Of a stretch of 64,000 nt of DNA, positions 45,176-56,530 are shown one piece after another. Below the pieces are notes generated by a model, which was not told where the DNA came from, did not search any database, and was given only the letters and a program-made list of their open reading frames with translations. The position numbers and the translations under genes were made by a program. The stretch lies in contig NC_066272.1 of NCBI RefSeq assembly GCF_905404315.1, positions 9,300,001 through 9,364,000 of the forward strand, written 5' to 3'. Positions within the stretch are counted from its first letter, which is position 1; each line of letters opens with the position of its first letter. The DNA comes from Leptidea sinapis. Taxonomy: Eukaryota; Arthropoda; Insecta; Lepidoptera; Pieridae.

Positions 45176-45704
45176 CAATAACTCTCAATCATCCAGTGTT
45201 GACATACTATTACTTTGATTACAATAAAAGATACAATTTGAGAAAATTTCTTTTCCGGGTATACATATTTGCAATGTTATCCATCAAATCCTTCACACCT
45301 ACAGTCAATAAACACGGTTTTAAAATACTAACACAACTGAATACAAGAATGTTTAAGTAAAGTCTTAAACCCAGTCTAAATAAACACTATTTCAATTTGA
45401 CCCTAGATCATCCAAAATAATATTATGCATTTTGAATTTCATGAAACTGTATATCGTTAGTGCTTTTATTTCCTGTGAAAGAGGAAATTGCATTTCTCTA
45501 TGATAACATTATTTGAAACACCTGCGATGTTTTATTTAGTTAAATGTAGGGAATATTAGTGCGGAGGGTAGATTCATATCTTTTTGTTGTACTTAATTTA
45601 ATTTAATAATTAAGTTTTACTCAAAGGAACTTATAATAAAAGATGACCCATTTTGCTAAAATAAGCGCTAAAAACTTTCTCTCTTGTATGTATGTGTATA
45701 TAAT

Positions 45705-46090
45705 ATCTAATATATAAAATTCTCGTGTCACGTGTACGTAATCGAACTCCTCCAAAACGGCTCGACTGATTCTCATGAAATTTTGTGTGCATATTGGATA
45801 GGTCTGAGAATCAGCCGACATCTATTTTTCATCCCCCTTAATGTTAAGGATCCAAATCTTATTCTTGTTTTGGACGTATTTTTTGTGATACAGCATTAAA
45901 AAATACATACAACCCTAAATTTTCAACCCTCTACGATCAACCCCTATTTTTGTATTGCGATTTTTATAGTATTCTGTTCCATCCACAAATCCGGCCCTAT
46001 CCAACCCTATAGGGTTGCAAGATGAAAATGGCAAATAAATAAATTTGGTAGGTCTGAGAATCGGTTGCATCTATTTTTTTAATTACTTTA
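45705..46090. mobile_element. Helitron-like repeat (family F), longest copy
   Basis: CTAATATATAAAATTCTCG start, then CTCCTCCAAAACGGCTCG, CTGATTCTCATGAAATTTTG, GGATAGGTCTGAGAATC, CATCTATTTTTCATCCCCC, CTCTACGATCAACCCC, AGGGTTGCAAGATGAAAATG. This text is frequent in moth and butterfly genomes and, in memory, is Helitron-derived. No hairpin or CTRR end identified. The 66-codon minus frame is incidental. Confidence 0.5.
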
Positions 46091-46754
46091 TATGGCAATA
46101 TAAATAATATATATAATGATAATATATGATGATAATAAATGGTATATATAATCCAATAGCTTATATATAAACGTTCTCCATGGTTTTTTTTTCTCTTTAG
46201 TTTTCAACTGTACCTCAATATTTTTGTCACCATTATCTGTCGCTCTTTTTGCTTTTTAATACTTTTGTTTCTTGTGGATTACTTCAAACACTGCTTGAAA
46301 CGGCTTTATCATTGAGACCGCAAATAGGAGCCTGGTATAAAAATCTGACAAGAAAATATAAGAGCTAAACGAAAAAAAAAGCGACACAGATAATTTTATT
46401 CCCATTCATTTATCAAAGTTTCCTTTTGATTTTGTTAAGCTTCGGAGGCGAAAATCCTCATGAACGAAGCTCTGATTTTTGAGTTTATCACTCAAGATAT
46501 TAAGTCGGGACTGCGATTGTCGTTATCGTACTGATAAATTACTGTCTCACCCGCGTTAAGGTGACACAAGTATAGATTTAGAATTCTTATACTTGAAAAA
46601 GGTCTCAGCTAGTATTACCACTTAAGTAACCAAAATCTTTGTACTACACAAACTTAATAACCCACACATTTATAATTATGAAATATTATTGTAACCATAA
46701 TTTTTAACACTACATTAAACACCGAGGCCTAAACTTGTTTGTTTTTTGGTGTGT

Positions 46755-46985
46755 TTTTTTATGACATTATCCCTTATGGGACGAGACAAGCAGGATGCTC
46801 AACTGATGGAAATTGATACGCCCTGATCATATTACAATACAGTGCCTCCCAGGATTCTTGAAAAACCAAAAATTCTGAGCGATGCTACAATTGCGCTCGT
46901 CACATTGAGACATAAGTTGTTAAGTCTCATTTACCCAGTAGTTTCACTAGCTACGGCGCCCTTCAGACCGAAACATAATAATGCC
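46755..46985 (-). mobile_element. Family B element, 5'-truncated
   Basis: Poly-A end (poly-T 46755-46760), ACGAGACAAGCAGGATG, worn CTGAGCGATG, GGCGCCCTTCAGACCG; stops after AAACATAATAATGCC, so the first ~90 bp of the element is missing. Confidence 0.8.
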
Positions 46986-47693
46986 CACGCTTCATAAAGT
47001 ACGCTAATCTCCTAATAATATCATTAGTGATGGGCCTGATCAAGTATTTTTGCTTTAAGCACAAGGAGGACCAGAAACTGTGACAAATACATACAATCTA
47101 CACTTAAATTCATACAGTAATTTAATTGTATAGTTTGTTTCATTTAAAAGTCTTAATTTCTTTACCAATCAAAACTGTCGGTTTTTATTATTTATAAATA
47201 ATCTATCAATCAATACTTATTTATTCATTTAGATTTAAAAAAAAAAAAACAAAAAAAAAATGCCCAGTAGGTTAACTTAGATCCATGGACAAACACTTCG
47301 AAAAAGTTGAGCTTTAACGAAAAAAAGTGGCAAGAAACTCATTTTAATTAATATTAGCAGCTTCATCTTAACTACAAATTGTTTTTGATATATGCAAAGT
47401 CACGGGACAAATATCCTCAAACGTATCAACTACAGATATTGTTTTATATTTAATTCATGTTGTTACATTGTGGCACTTTGAAGTGAAATACGTTGGTATC
47501 TTTAAGTTTACAAGAATTGCCTAATTGGTTTAACAGTGTGAGATTTAGTAGTCTCACACGGGTCATAAATTTAGCTCCCGTATCTGAGCTTCGTTACTTA
47601 TAAGTAAATTTCTAAATTCTTGAATATTAAATTTGAGCATACTTAATACAACTTGTCTATAATCATTGATAACTTCCACTTATTATTGAAGTG

Positions 47694-48080
47694 AAACTTC
47701 TTTAGAATCGCTGTGATTTGAAACTCGATGAAACGAAAAAGCGAGACAATGGAGACACAAACATTGTATAGGATGCAGTCGGCGAGCGAATGAGACAGAC
47801 ACATAAATTAGATATGATATAACGTGGGAGAAAATGAAATAGGAAGCATTGTTTTGGTACCAGGCGATCATAGTTGAAGAAGAGATTATCGTATGTATGA
47901 CGCTAGTATATCTTAATATATTCTGACGTCATGTCGGCGTATTACTACATAGACACCAGGAGAACATATATATCGTAGCGGTGATAGTAATGTCTTTCAT
48001 AGCGGTTGAAATCATGTGTTATCCTAGCAACATGTAAAATGACCTCATATGCAGTTTAGAGGATTATGCACAATGCATAT
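47694..48080. mobile_element. Repeat family G, longest copy
   Basis: GAAACTTCTTTAGAATCGC start, GAAACTCGATGAAACG, GGAGACACAAAC, GGTACCAGGCGATCATAG, TATTCTGACGTCATG, CACCAGGAGAACATATATA, GCGGTGATAGTAATG, CATATGCAGTTTAGAGG, TGCACAATGCATATC. No terminal repeats. Class unresolved. Confidence 0.72.
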
Positions 48081-49091
48081 CTTATAAATATTACACAAGT
48101 GCTGACCCGTTGTTGTTGATGTTCGTTGGTGTTTGTGGTTCTCTTTGTGCTCTGCTTAGTACCCCCTCCACTCATGTTTACCAAGGAAAACTCCCACAGT
48201 TGTATTATACTTTTGTAGAGATTTAATAATAAAATTCTTCATCATTTTACTTTTTTTTTCTTTACTTTTACTTCTACTTTTTTCATGGTTTTACTTCTAC
48301 CAAGTCACACCTGTTTATTAGAAGTTAAGTTTTCTGTTATTGAAAAAAAAATACAAAAAATACATTTTATATTTAAAAATATCGGTATAATGTAATATAA
48401 TGAAAAACAACATTTTCGTTGTTTGTTGCCACCCGCGTGCCATTAACATGAATGAAATGGGTGAGTGGGTAGGGAAAAACCAAAATGGCCACAGTTACAG
48501 GTATCCAAACCTTTAGTATCGGGTACGTTATTACTCTCCTTTTTCCACTTTTTTTTAATATGATTGTTTCCTGAAAATCGATATTTATATATACTCACTA
48601 CTAGATACCAATATACGCCTTAAGATACAGGATTACAGAAGTAAAAGATTTTTTTTATATCCTGTATAGTAGTAGTAATAGCATAGTGTTTTATGCTACA
48701 CCTACTTTTATGTCCTTGAGTGATACCTGTAATGAAAATAAAAGAAAAGCAAATACTAGTTTTATAAATGAAAGCAGGAAGCATAGGCCCACGTGAAGTC
48801 TTTTTGACAGCCCTTTTAGAAAAAGATAAAGGCTGACAGATAGCTTTAATGTAAATTGTACTTCGCCTGAAAGTCTGTCAAAATATTCAATATCCACATA
48901 AAGCAAATGAAGGACACGTAAGTGATGGATTTCCATAAAAACTTTTTACATAATAAGCCACGTTAGTAATGGATTTTCATTTCACAACTTTTCCGCCCGA
49001 ATTAATACGTAAAATACGACTACAGATTACAGAATTTCTTAGAGTGACTGACTACTTCGCTGAGATAGCTTTAGATAAGCTAGGTTGTCAA
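48081..49091. other. 1 kb AT-rich, no gene
   Basis: A pyrimidine-rich tract (TTTACTTTTACTTCTAC) lies at 48255-48300. No frame, RNA or repeat I can support. Confidence 0.45.
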
Positions 49092-49202
49092 CAGTGGGAG
49101 TGTCCTTTGCACCGGATGCCAGCTAGATTATGGGTACCACAACGGTGCCTATTTCTGCCGTGATGCAGTTTTATTTTTACCTTATTTTATAAAAAAAAAA
49201 AA
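49092..49202 (+). mobile_element. Family B element with large internal deletion
   Basis: The first ~75 bp (CAGTGGGAGTGTCC to TGCCGTGATGCAG) is joined to the final CTTATTTTATAAAAAAAAA. About 200 bp is missing, yet both element ends are retained. Confidence 0.78.
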
Positions 49203-49524
49203 CAGTAATTTTTTGATACCTGAAGATTTGTATTTCTTATATTTTAGAAGGACATTGTGTAAATTAGAATATAAAAATATTAGGATTAGGATAACAACAG
49301 GACATACACTTTAATATTCAAAACATACGACTTGGAATAAATAACTAATTACAAACAAAATCACTCCGCATTTGGTTTCACGGTAATGCGAAACATTTGT
49401 ATGTCAAAGTTCATGAAAGTAAACTTCTGTATGTTCGTGGAAGTGCAGGAAGAAACTGTTGGAATAATATTAACCACATACGTTCAATCCTTACTAAAGT
49501 TTTAAATGCATATGTACGTTTACA

Positions 49525-49785
49525 TATATTAAATTTAAAACAAAATTGATGTACGATGCGGGACTGGAACCTGCAACCACTCACGTTTTGTGCTAGTGTT
49601 CTTCCACTGAGCCAACCATTCGAGTGACGTTGATAAATCATGTATATGTTTTGTTCAACTCTCAAGTTGTGGCTTCATCTACTGTTGATAATCTGCTCAA
49701 CCCCAAAATTTGCATATTAGGAATTTGACTTGAGATGTTGCTCTTGCAAATCTAAACAATTTGTTATTTTTTTTTAAGTAAATCG
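49525..49785 (-). repeat. Family E repeat with tRNA-like core, copy 6
   Basis: AAATTTAAAACAAAATTG, core 49551-49621, TTTTGTTCAACTCTCAAG, GTGGCTTCATCTAC (with ~15 bp missing), TTGATAATCTGCTC, TTTGCATATTAGGAATTTG, ATCTAAACAATTTGTTA. Same order as copies 2 and 3. Confidence 0.76.
49551..49621 (-). tRNA. tRNA-like sequence, decayed
   Basis: Acceptor GAATGGT/ATCGTAC (one mismatch), D arm GCTC..GAAC (worn), anticodon arm CTAGC ACAAAAC GTGAG (imperfect), T arm GCAGG TTCCAGT CCCGC. Retains the family pattern with C before the anticodon. Not a functional tRNA. Confidence 0.42.
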
Positions 49786-49948
49786 CTTTTTTGTTGTACT
49801 TGTATTGTTTTTCTATCAGTTGGAAAACAATATTATGTTCTCTACGTATTTATCGTTTCTTCTGTCCCCGATGGAAACATAGCATTTCTTGTGTGTTTGG
49901 AACAATGAATAATTATTCAGTGTTCTATGTTATTTTACACGCTTTATA

Positions 49949-50247
49949 TTTTTTTATGACAATAAGGGACGAGACGAGCTCCTGACGCTGAGCTGATAAA
50001 AATAGATACGCCCTGCCCATTACAATACAGTACCGCTCAGGATTCTTGAAAAACCCAAAATTTTTGGCAGCACTACAATTGCGCTCGTCATCTTGAGATA
50101 TAACATGTTAAGTCTCATTTGCCCCATAATTTCGCTAGCTACGGTGCCTATCAGACCGAAACACAATAAAGTTTACACATTCCTGCTTCTCGGCAGAAAT
50201 AGGCACCGTAGTCTAGCCGGCATTCTATGCAAAGGAGCCTCCCACTG
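49949..50247 (-). mobile_element. Family B element, near full length
   Basis: Poly-A end (poly-T 49949-49955), GGGACGAGACGAGC, GTACCGCTCAGGATTC, CGGTGCCTATCAGACCG, and the AGCCTCCCACTGGTAA 5' end; ~299 bp. Confidence 0.86.
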
Positions 50248-50357
50248 GTAATCTAATAATGAGAGTTATTCTACTAATATTTTTAATTGACTTCCCTCAA
50301 TTCTGGGATTCAAAATACAAAATAATGTATCAACATAACAAAAATATTGTACTATGT

Positions 50358-50427
50358 GGCATTCGACCTCGCACCTTTTGAGATATGCTCCAGTGCTTTA
50401 ACCACTCAGCTAACCATCCGCATTATC
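50358..50427 (-). tRNA. tRNA-like sequence, second type
   Basis: On the minus strand: GCGGATGGTTAGCTGAGTGG (acceptor and A box), TTAAAGCACTGGAGC, and GTGCGAGGTCGAATGCCAC (T arm, B-box GGTCGAATGCC). The anticodon arm is unclear. A tRNA-derived SINE head or pseudogene distinct from family E. Confidence 0.4.
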
Positions 50428-51129
50428 CAAAAATCTTGGCATCAATCCACCGTTCGGAAACATAATATCTTCTCAAACTCTTTTGACCACAATCACGTCA
50501 TAAGAGCGACGGGACCTAATCAATGGATGGGTAATGCTTACGAATGTAATGCATACCATATCGTGCTTGGATAAAAAGGAAACATACATTACTTACTAGT
50601 AAGTTAAGTAAGTTGTAACTTACTTACTTAATACAGGATATTTGATATTTAGCCAATCGTCAAAATAGCGCAATATTGAAAAAAAACTTATAGGTTTATA
50701 TAAAGCTTTTATTTTTACAAAAAATAATTATGTGTCTACAGAACATGAGAACAAAATTCATTTTTTCTTTACATTTCTATCTTTAATAGACATTGCGAAA
50801 AAAAATCACGAAATTACCTCTAACTCTTTCTTACAGTTGGATTTCTTATAGTTGGAACCATGTTAATCATGCAATCTAGATAAAAAAAATATTAACTATT
50901 TACCAATACTATTTTACATGACATAGTTTTGTTATATAAAGAAAATTGTATTGTTTGTAATAGATAAAAAATGCTTAATGAATTAAAACTATGGCGAACT
51001 TGTGCGAGAGAGGTAACCTAGATCCGCTCGATTCCTCAAGGCCATCGGCTCGGTCCACAGCCTTAATGTAGTCAGTCGATTAAGTAACAGATTTACTTAG
51101 TAATAAATTGGAATTCTATATTATATTAG
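50428..51129. other. No gene; short TAAGT palindromic run
   Basis: A TTACTTAC..GTAAGTAAG inverted cluster lies at 50590-50632. A small GC patch (51000-51065) has no recognisable motif. Confidence 0.45.
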
Positions 51130-51298
51130 TGTGGAGTGGCAACATTAGTTTTAAGCAATGACTTTGACGTTTTAAAATTACTGTTCCCCTCACCCCCTTT
51201 CCTCTATAAAATGTCAACTTCAATTTGAATTCAATAAATTACTCTTGCTGAGATTTTTCACGAAGAGACACCATCTTGTCGTTTTAATATACGCAACA
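51130..51298 (+). mobile_element. Possible solo LTR (169 bp)
   Basis: Begins TGTGGAGTGGCAACA and ends CGCAACA (TG...CA). Inside, in promoter order, lie TATAAAA (51205-51211) and AATAAA (51233-51238). No 4-6 bp target duplication is visible, so this is a weak call. Confidence 0.25.
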
Positions 51299-52441
51299 CT
51301 GCATCCATAGTTGACGCATTTCTAAAATCATCAAAAGTTAATAACCATAGTTCGTCCAAAGCATATAAAATCAGTCTTTCTCACCGCTACTGAACAATTA
51401 GCAATATATTAAACATAACTAAATATACAGAAAATAGAATTAGATTTAATTTTACTATTTAATTTGCTAACAATAAGAATGATTTATAGTATAACATTCA
51501 ATAACATTGTTTATTTACATTCATTTATTCATCAACATGCTTGTTTTGTTGAGTAAAAAAAAAGTGTGTGTGTACCTATGTATGCACGCAAGAAGTTATA
51601 CTTGTATATCGTAACAAAGCAAAAATCATGTAAATCATCACGTTTGTAGAAAGAACAATATTGTAAAAATCTTACAAAGATGACTCTGACAGTTAATTAT
51701 TAAATAACGAATACGTCTGTATAGGCTTTAACCCTTTGCCTGACCTAATAATGGACGAAAAAACCAAAAAAAATAACGAAGGTCGCAAACGTCAGAAAAT
51801 TTTAGGAACCAATTTCACCCTGTTACTTTTGTGTTGCAGTGATGCGCGCGCATCTTACATTTTCACTCTCATATTTTTTTCATAAAACGCCTAAAGAAGT
51901 ATAACTTCAAAACGTTACTATTTATTCCGCTAGTATTTATATTATTGATTTTATTAATTATTGCTCCTAAAAGCGTAATTATTCACAAAATAGCAATGTT
52001 TTATACATCTCCTAATACCATCAGCAATAATAATATGTCTTACTTACCGTAACGGTTACAGAACCTCCTAAATAACTGAATGAACTACCTCGGCTGATTT
52101 AGGTCGCTTTAATGCATATTCTCATATGATACGTTCATATCTGTATCTGCGAGAAACACAACGCCTTACGTTGTTCATAAAATCAGTCATAAAGTTTATA
52201 ACCCAAATGCTGTAACGATGTAATGAGGAAGTGTATAATACTTATCATAAAACAGTCATTTGACGACTACAGAAATAGTCCGTAGAAACGGACAAGCTGA
52301 TTATTGTACTAGACCACCAGAAGTTCGCCATTTTATTGTCACAATATATTCTTCTTAAATATTTTTAAGTCAACAATGGTGTCAATATATTGTCAATGAT
52401 AAAATCTATTGTTTAAATTGTAAGTCGTTGTAATAATATAT
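51299..52441. other. 1.1 kb, no gene
   Basis: Unassigned AT-rich DNA. GCAGTGATGCGCGCGCATC (51837-51855) is a small palindrome-like GC spot. Confidence 0.45.
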
Positions 52442-52594
52442 CAGAATCGCGTTCCGTGCGAGCACTCTTCCACTGAGCCAACCGTTCGGATGTTCGTCAC
52501 GTTCATAAATCTTGATTGTCTTGTTCAACTCTCAGTTTGTGGCTTCATTTACAGGATCTACTTTACAGTTGATAACGTGCTCAACCCCAATATG
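52442..52594 (-). repeat. Family E partial unit, minus arm of an inverted pair
   Basis: CGCGTTCCGTGCGAGC, CCACTGAGCCAACCG, GTTCAACTCTCAG, CTTCATTTACAGGATC, GCTCAACCCCAATATG. It contains the 5' half of the tRNA-like core and the internal spacer; the T-arm side is missing. Confidence 0.7.
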
Positions 52595-52800
52595 GTCGAA
52601 TAGCGAGAGGTCGCGGACTCGAGTCCCGCATCGTTCATAAATTTTGTTTTCAATTTTAATTTGTGTAATTAATCCCAGAATTTTTGAAAGAGCGACATCT
52701 CAAGTCAATTAACTAACATGCAAATGTTGGTGTTGAGCAGGCTATCAACTATAAAGTAGATCCTGTAGATGAAGCCACCACCTGAGAGTTGAACTAGTTT
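52595..52800 (+). repeat. Family E partial unit, plus arm of an inverted pair
   Basis: AGGTCGCGGACTCGAGTCCC (T arm), GCATCGTTCATAAATTTTG, GTAATTAATCCCAGAA, GAGCGACATCTCAAGTC, GTTGAGCAGGCTATCAAC, GTAGATCCTGTAGATG, CACCTGAGAGTTGAAC. Opposite orientation to the adjoining minus arm. Confidence 0.7.
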
Positions 52801-53251
52801 GTTTACACTATTGTGATGCTCTGTGGATTTAGTAATGAAAAGGATGAACAATTCAATAATAAAGTAAACAAAGAACATACCACATATTGGCAGATTGCCA
52901 AAACAACAACATAACTTCTTATATCGATATTTGTGCGTAAATTTATATTATGCCACCTGAGCTTTTAGCGTCATCGGCGAATGGAGAAAATTATGAGAAA
53001 ATATATACTGACATAGAACAATATGTTTATAATCGGATTATTGTGTGACGAATAAAAGAAATATATTCCATGGGTATAATATCGTAGAAGGCGAATTAAA
53101 ATCAAGTTCAAAATCTTATTATGGTGACACTGTACATTCAAAACCATGATTCCATCGAAAAACTAGGATAAGTGGAACCAAACTCGTTTGCAGATGTTGC
53201 CCTACAACAAATTTGATGAGCATGTTAAAAATTCTTCAGTGGCCTTTCATA

Positions 53252-53500
53252 TCATCATCATCATCGGCCGGAAGACGTCCACTGCTGGACAAAGGCCTCC
53301 CCTAAAGATTTACATGTCGATCGGTCCTGCGCTGCCCTCATAAAACGTATTCCGGCGCTCTTGACTAGATCGTCGGTCCATCTAGTGGGGCGCCTACCAA
53401 CACTGTGTCTTCCGGTACGTGGTCGCCATTCCAGGACTTTACTGCCCCAACAGCCATCTGTCCGTGGAGCTATGTGCCCTGCCCACTGCCACTTCAGTAT
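53252..53500 (-). pseudogene. RTE-like LINE, 3' terminal fragment
   Basis: Starts at the (ATGATG)-type tail (53252-53265) and reads on the minus strand through the C-terminal ~75 codons (SAGRLP/GRRPTRWTDDLVKSAGIR-like). It ends abruptly before 53546, where a family A LINE begins in the opposite orientation. Confidence 0.78.
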
Positions 53501-53545
53501 CGCAAGCAGTCACCATCAATCATCATCATTCATCTTTCATATTCA

Positions 53546-53993
53546 GCTCGAATTGTCGGGAACCCAGTACTCTGTGAACGGCTGGATCATTTGGCGTTGC
53601 GTAGAGACGTCGCTTCATTGTGTGTTTTCTACCGCATCTATCACGGGGAGTGTTCCGAAGAGCTGTTCAACCTGATTCCTGCCGCCGAATTCCACCTTCG
53701 CACGACACGCCACAAGTTAGGATTTCATCTCCACCATCTGGATGTGTGGCGGTCCTCCACAGTGCGGTTTTCAAGGAGCTTTCTTCCTCGTACCACGAAG
53801 CTGTGGAGCTTCCGTGTGCGGTGTTTCCGGGACGATACGACATGGGTACCTTCAAGAAAAGCGCGTACACCTTCCTTAAAGGCCGGCAACGCTCTTGTGA
53901 TTCCTCTGGTGTTGCAGGAGAGTGTGGGCGGCGGTGATCACTTAACACCAGGTGACCCGTACGCTCGTTTGTCCTCCTATTCCATAAAAAAAA
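53546..53993 (+). pseudogene. LINE family A, C-terminal 130 codons plus tail
   Basis: Frame from 53546: ARIVGNPVLCERLDHLALRR, a DVASLCVFYRIYHGECSEEL block, IPAAEFHLRTTRHKLG, DVWRSSTVRFSRSFLPRTTK. A ~4 bp loss after CTGTGGA at ~53806 shifts the frame before NELP. Tail GTGGGCGGCGGTGATCAC to CATAAAAAAAAA at 53925-53991. This is the cleanest copy of the C-terminal region in the window. Confidence 0.88.
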
Positions 53994-54659
53994 AAATTTT
54001 TTATTAAAATTTAATCTTTATTAAATTAAATACTTTTAATACGTACGTTAGACATCCGCGTTTTAACCCAATCTTCCTCCGCAGATATCCCTATCCCTGG
54101 CAACACCCATGTAATTCCTTTTCCTCGTGTATTTTTATAAGAAAATAAATCAGAAATTCAATGAAGCGTTTCAAATTTCTAACATAAATAAAAGTTTTCT
54201 ATACACCGGGAGCGGTTTCGCGCCCTCCAAAGGACCTTATTTATTGTTATTTCTTTGTGTAACTAAAGCACTTCCTGTACGAAATTCTTTGAGATTTGTT
54301 TTGTAAAATCCCCAGAAAATGTCGCCAAGACGCTTAAAGCCATTCATTTAATTAGGTACAACATTGTTTGAATCCCTTTTTCAGGGAACTTGATTTATTT
54401 ATGTATCTCATTAGCCTCGTTGTAATCCGTATTAAAGTTTGTTTTTGTACTATATCCCTTAAAATGTTGGCCGATGTTTGCTTGTTTTTATTAGCATAAG
54501 GTTGTTGTGAAAATTTTGGTTATTTTGCTTAAATATTGCTACAATATACTTAGTCAGGCCATAAATATTGTTACAATTAAAAAAAAAGCAAATATTACAT
54601 TTAAATTTGCAATCTGTCAGTTTTATATGATTGTTCATTGAGTTTTCTCATTTTAGCGC

Positions 54660-55320
54660 CAATACATTGTACAATATTTTGCGATATTAAAATGGAGTTG
54701 GGTGATAAAGAGAACCAAGTCGCTTTGATTGCATTACACAAAGTACACTTGGTATTAGAAGAATATTTGTGTATGCTCAGAGCTCTAAGGAAGCTTTCCA
54801 ATAAGTCGATAGAGTGCAACGTGGTCACTATCCGACTTCAGTGATGGTTTGGTGGGGTATTTGCTATGAAGGAGTTACTGAGCCATACTTTTGTGAAATA
54901 GATATCAAAACATCGGCAAAAGTGTATCAAGATACCATTCTTGAGAAGGTAGTAAAGCCCCTTAACAACACCATGTTCAATAACCAAGAATGGTCCTACC
55001 AGCAAAACTCGGCGCGCGCCGTGTCATAAAGCTCGGTTTACGCACTCTTGGTTGGAAACGATCGTTTCGGACTTCATCAGAGCTGAAGACTGGCCGTCGT
55101 CTAGTCCCGATCTTAATCCTCTGGATAATGGTTTATGGCCATTTATATAGAGTACGGCTTGCTTTAAACGCCATGATAATTTGGAGTATCTAAAACAATC
55201 CGTACGATTGATTGGCAATGAAGAATTTTCCCATAGAAAGAGTACGTGCTTCTATTGATCACTGGCCTGCCACACTACAGCCCATTCCAGGCAGCCTCTT
55301 CGAAAAAGCTTTTTATATTT
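54660..55320 (+). pseudogene. mariner/Tc1-type transposase, deleted and catalytically broken
   Basis: An N-terminal piece (VALIALHKVHLVLEEYL, the first DNA-binding helices, tentative) joins directly to QRGHYPTSVMVWWGICYEG, so the first catalytic Asp region is gone. Then KTSAKVYQDTILEKVVKPLN and the second catalytic block YQQNSARA, where the family has QQD: Asp is Asn here. After a frame change, SSPDLNPLD retains the third acidic residue. A stop follows at ~55150 and frames break up to ~55310. A nonautonomous relic, related to the copy at 35.5 kb. Confidence 0.83.
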
Positions 55321-55540
55321 TAAATTGTTTTATATTTCTATATTAAACTAAGTAAAAGTAATACTGTAAAAATTATAAATGTTATTTGCTATAGAAATTC
55401 TTTTTTTCTTTGTTTCAGTATTTATGGCAAGGCTAGGTATATGGACACAACTACTGGTATCAGAACTGACACAATGATCCAAGATGCACATACGTAGCTG
55501 TCTTTTGATCTCTATACAAAAAAATAATGAACCAACCACC

Positions 55541-55822
55541 TTTTTTTTATAAAAATAAGTGACGAGGCGAGCAGGACGCTTAGCTGATGGTAGTTGATAC
55601 GCCCTGCCCATTACATGCCGCTCAGGATTCTTGAAAAACCCCAAAAATTCTTAGCGGCACTACAACTGCGCTCCTCACCTTGAGACATAAGATGTTAAGT
55701 CTAATTTGCCCAGTAATTTCACTAGTTACGGCGCCCTTCAGACCGAAACACAGTAATAAATAGGCGCCGTTGTAGTACCCATAATCTAGCCAGCATCCTG
55801 TGCAAAGGAGCCTCACACTGGT
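55541..55822 (-). mobile_element. Family B element, near full length
   Basis: Poly-A end (poly-T 55541-55548), GACGAGGCGAGCAGGACG, ATGCCGCTCAGGATTC, GCGCCCTTCAGACCG, GGCGCCGTTGTAGTACC, and CCTCACACTGG 5' end. ~20 bp around the CAGTAATG stem are lost. Two minus-strand frames crossing it are incidental. Confidence 0.85.
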
Positions 55823-55894
55823 AAAAAAGCTCTTTTTCAGTATATATGTGTTGTGTGTTTTTCTTGTCATTTAAAAACACAATACCCCCTCTTA

Positions 55895-56095
55895 ATACTA
55901 CAGATAGCCTACGCCCGAGCTCACATATACCGGTATAAAGAAAGGGGCGACACCAGCAAGTACCAGCCGCGGCTCACGAATCGCCCAAATGCAGTTCCGC
56001 GTAGCCTGGAAAAAACTTCCCACACAATATACGCTTTGACCCTGTGGCTTATAATAAACTCCCGGGCGATATCACAACTCGTTTTACTCATATAA
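55895..56095. other. Unexplained coding-like, GC-richer patch
   Basis: Frames are open on both strands over ~190 bp (plus: IAYARAHIYRYKERGDTSKY...; minus: GTAFGRFVSRGWYLLVSPL). The composition differs from the flanks, and the left edge resembles a splice acceptor (TACTACAG at 55894-55901). No family recognised; may be a host exon fragment or an unknown transposon. Confidence 0.25.
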
Positions 56096-56130
56096 TGAAT
56101 TTTTAAGTTATTTGTTATTCTAATTAAGTA

Positions 56131-56325
56131 TACAGGGTGTCCCAAAGTTATGGGACATGAAGGGTAAGAACCTTAAATATCGTAGATAGGGTATTTTATT
56201 GAAATCTTTGAATGCAGAATTACTAACTTTTAAAAATAACATAATGTCTTCTTTCAGTAAAATACCCTATCTACGATATTTAAGGTACTTTCCCTTCATG
56301 TCCCATAACTTTGGGACACCCTGTA
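56131..56325. mobile_element. Fold-back MITE, 195 bp, TA-flanked
   Basis: Arms of ~68 bp (56131-56198 and 56258-56325) are near-perfect inverted repeats: TACAGGGTGTCCCAAAG, TTATGGGACATGAAGGG, AAATATCGTAGATAGGG, GTATTTTA. TA dinucleotides flank both ends, as for Tc1/mariner-type insertions. Only ~60 bp of non-paired middle, no frame. Confidence 0.82.
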
Positions 56326-56530
56326 TATGACGTCTAACAGTTACTATGAGTTACTTAGATGGCGGCCTGTACCCATCTTAAGGCAACGAGCATCTGGGAA
56401 AAAGAGAACGAAATCAAGCAGCAGGGAAACGTGTCAGTTAGAATGACTGGGATAGCTTATTACTTAAAATATAACATCGTTTGAACACTTCGGGTGTGGA
56501 CGTTACCTAAACATGTTGGTTCTTTATTAT

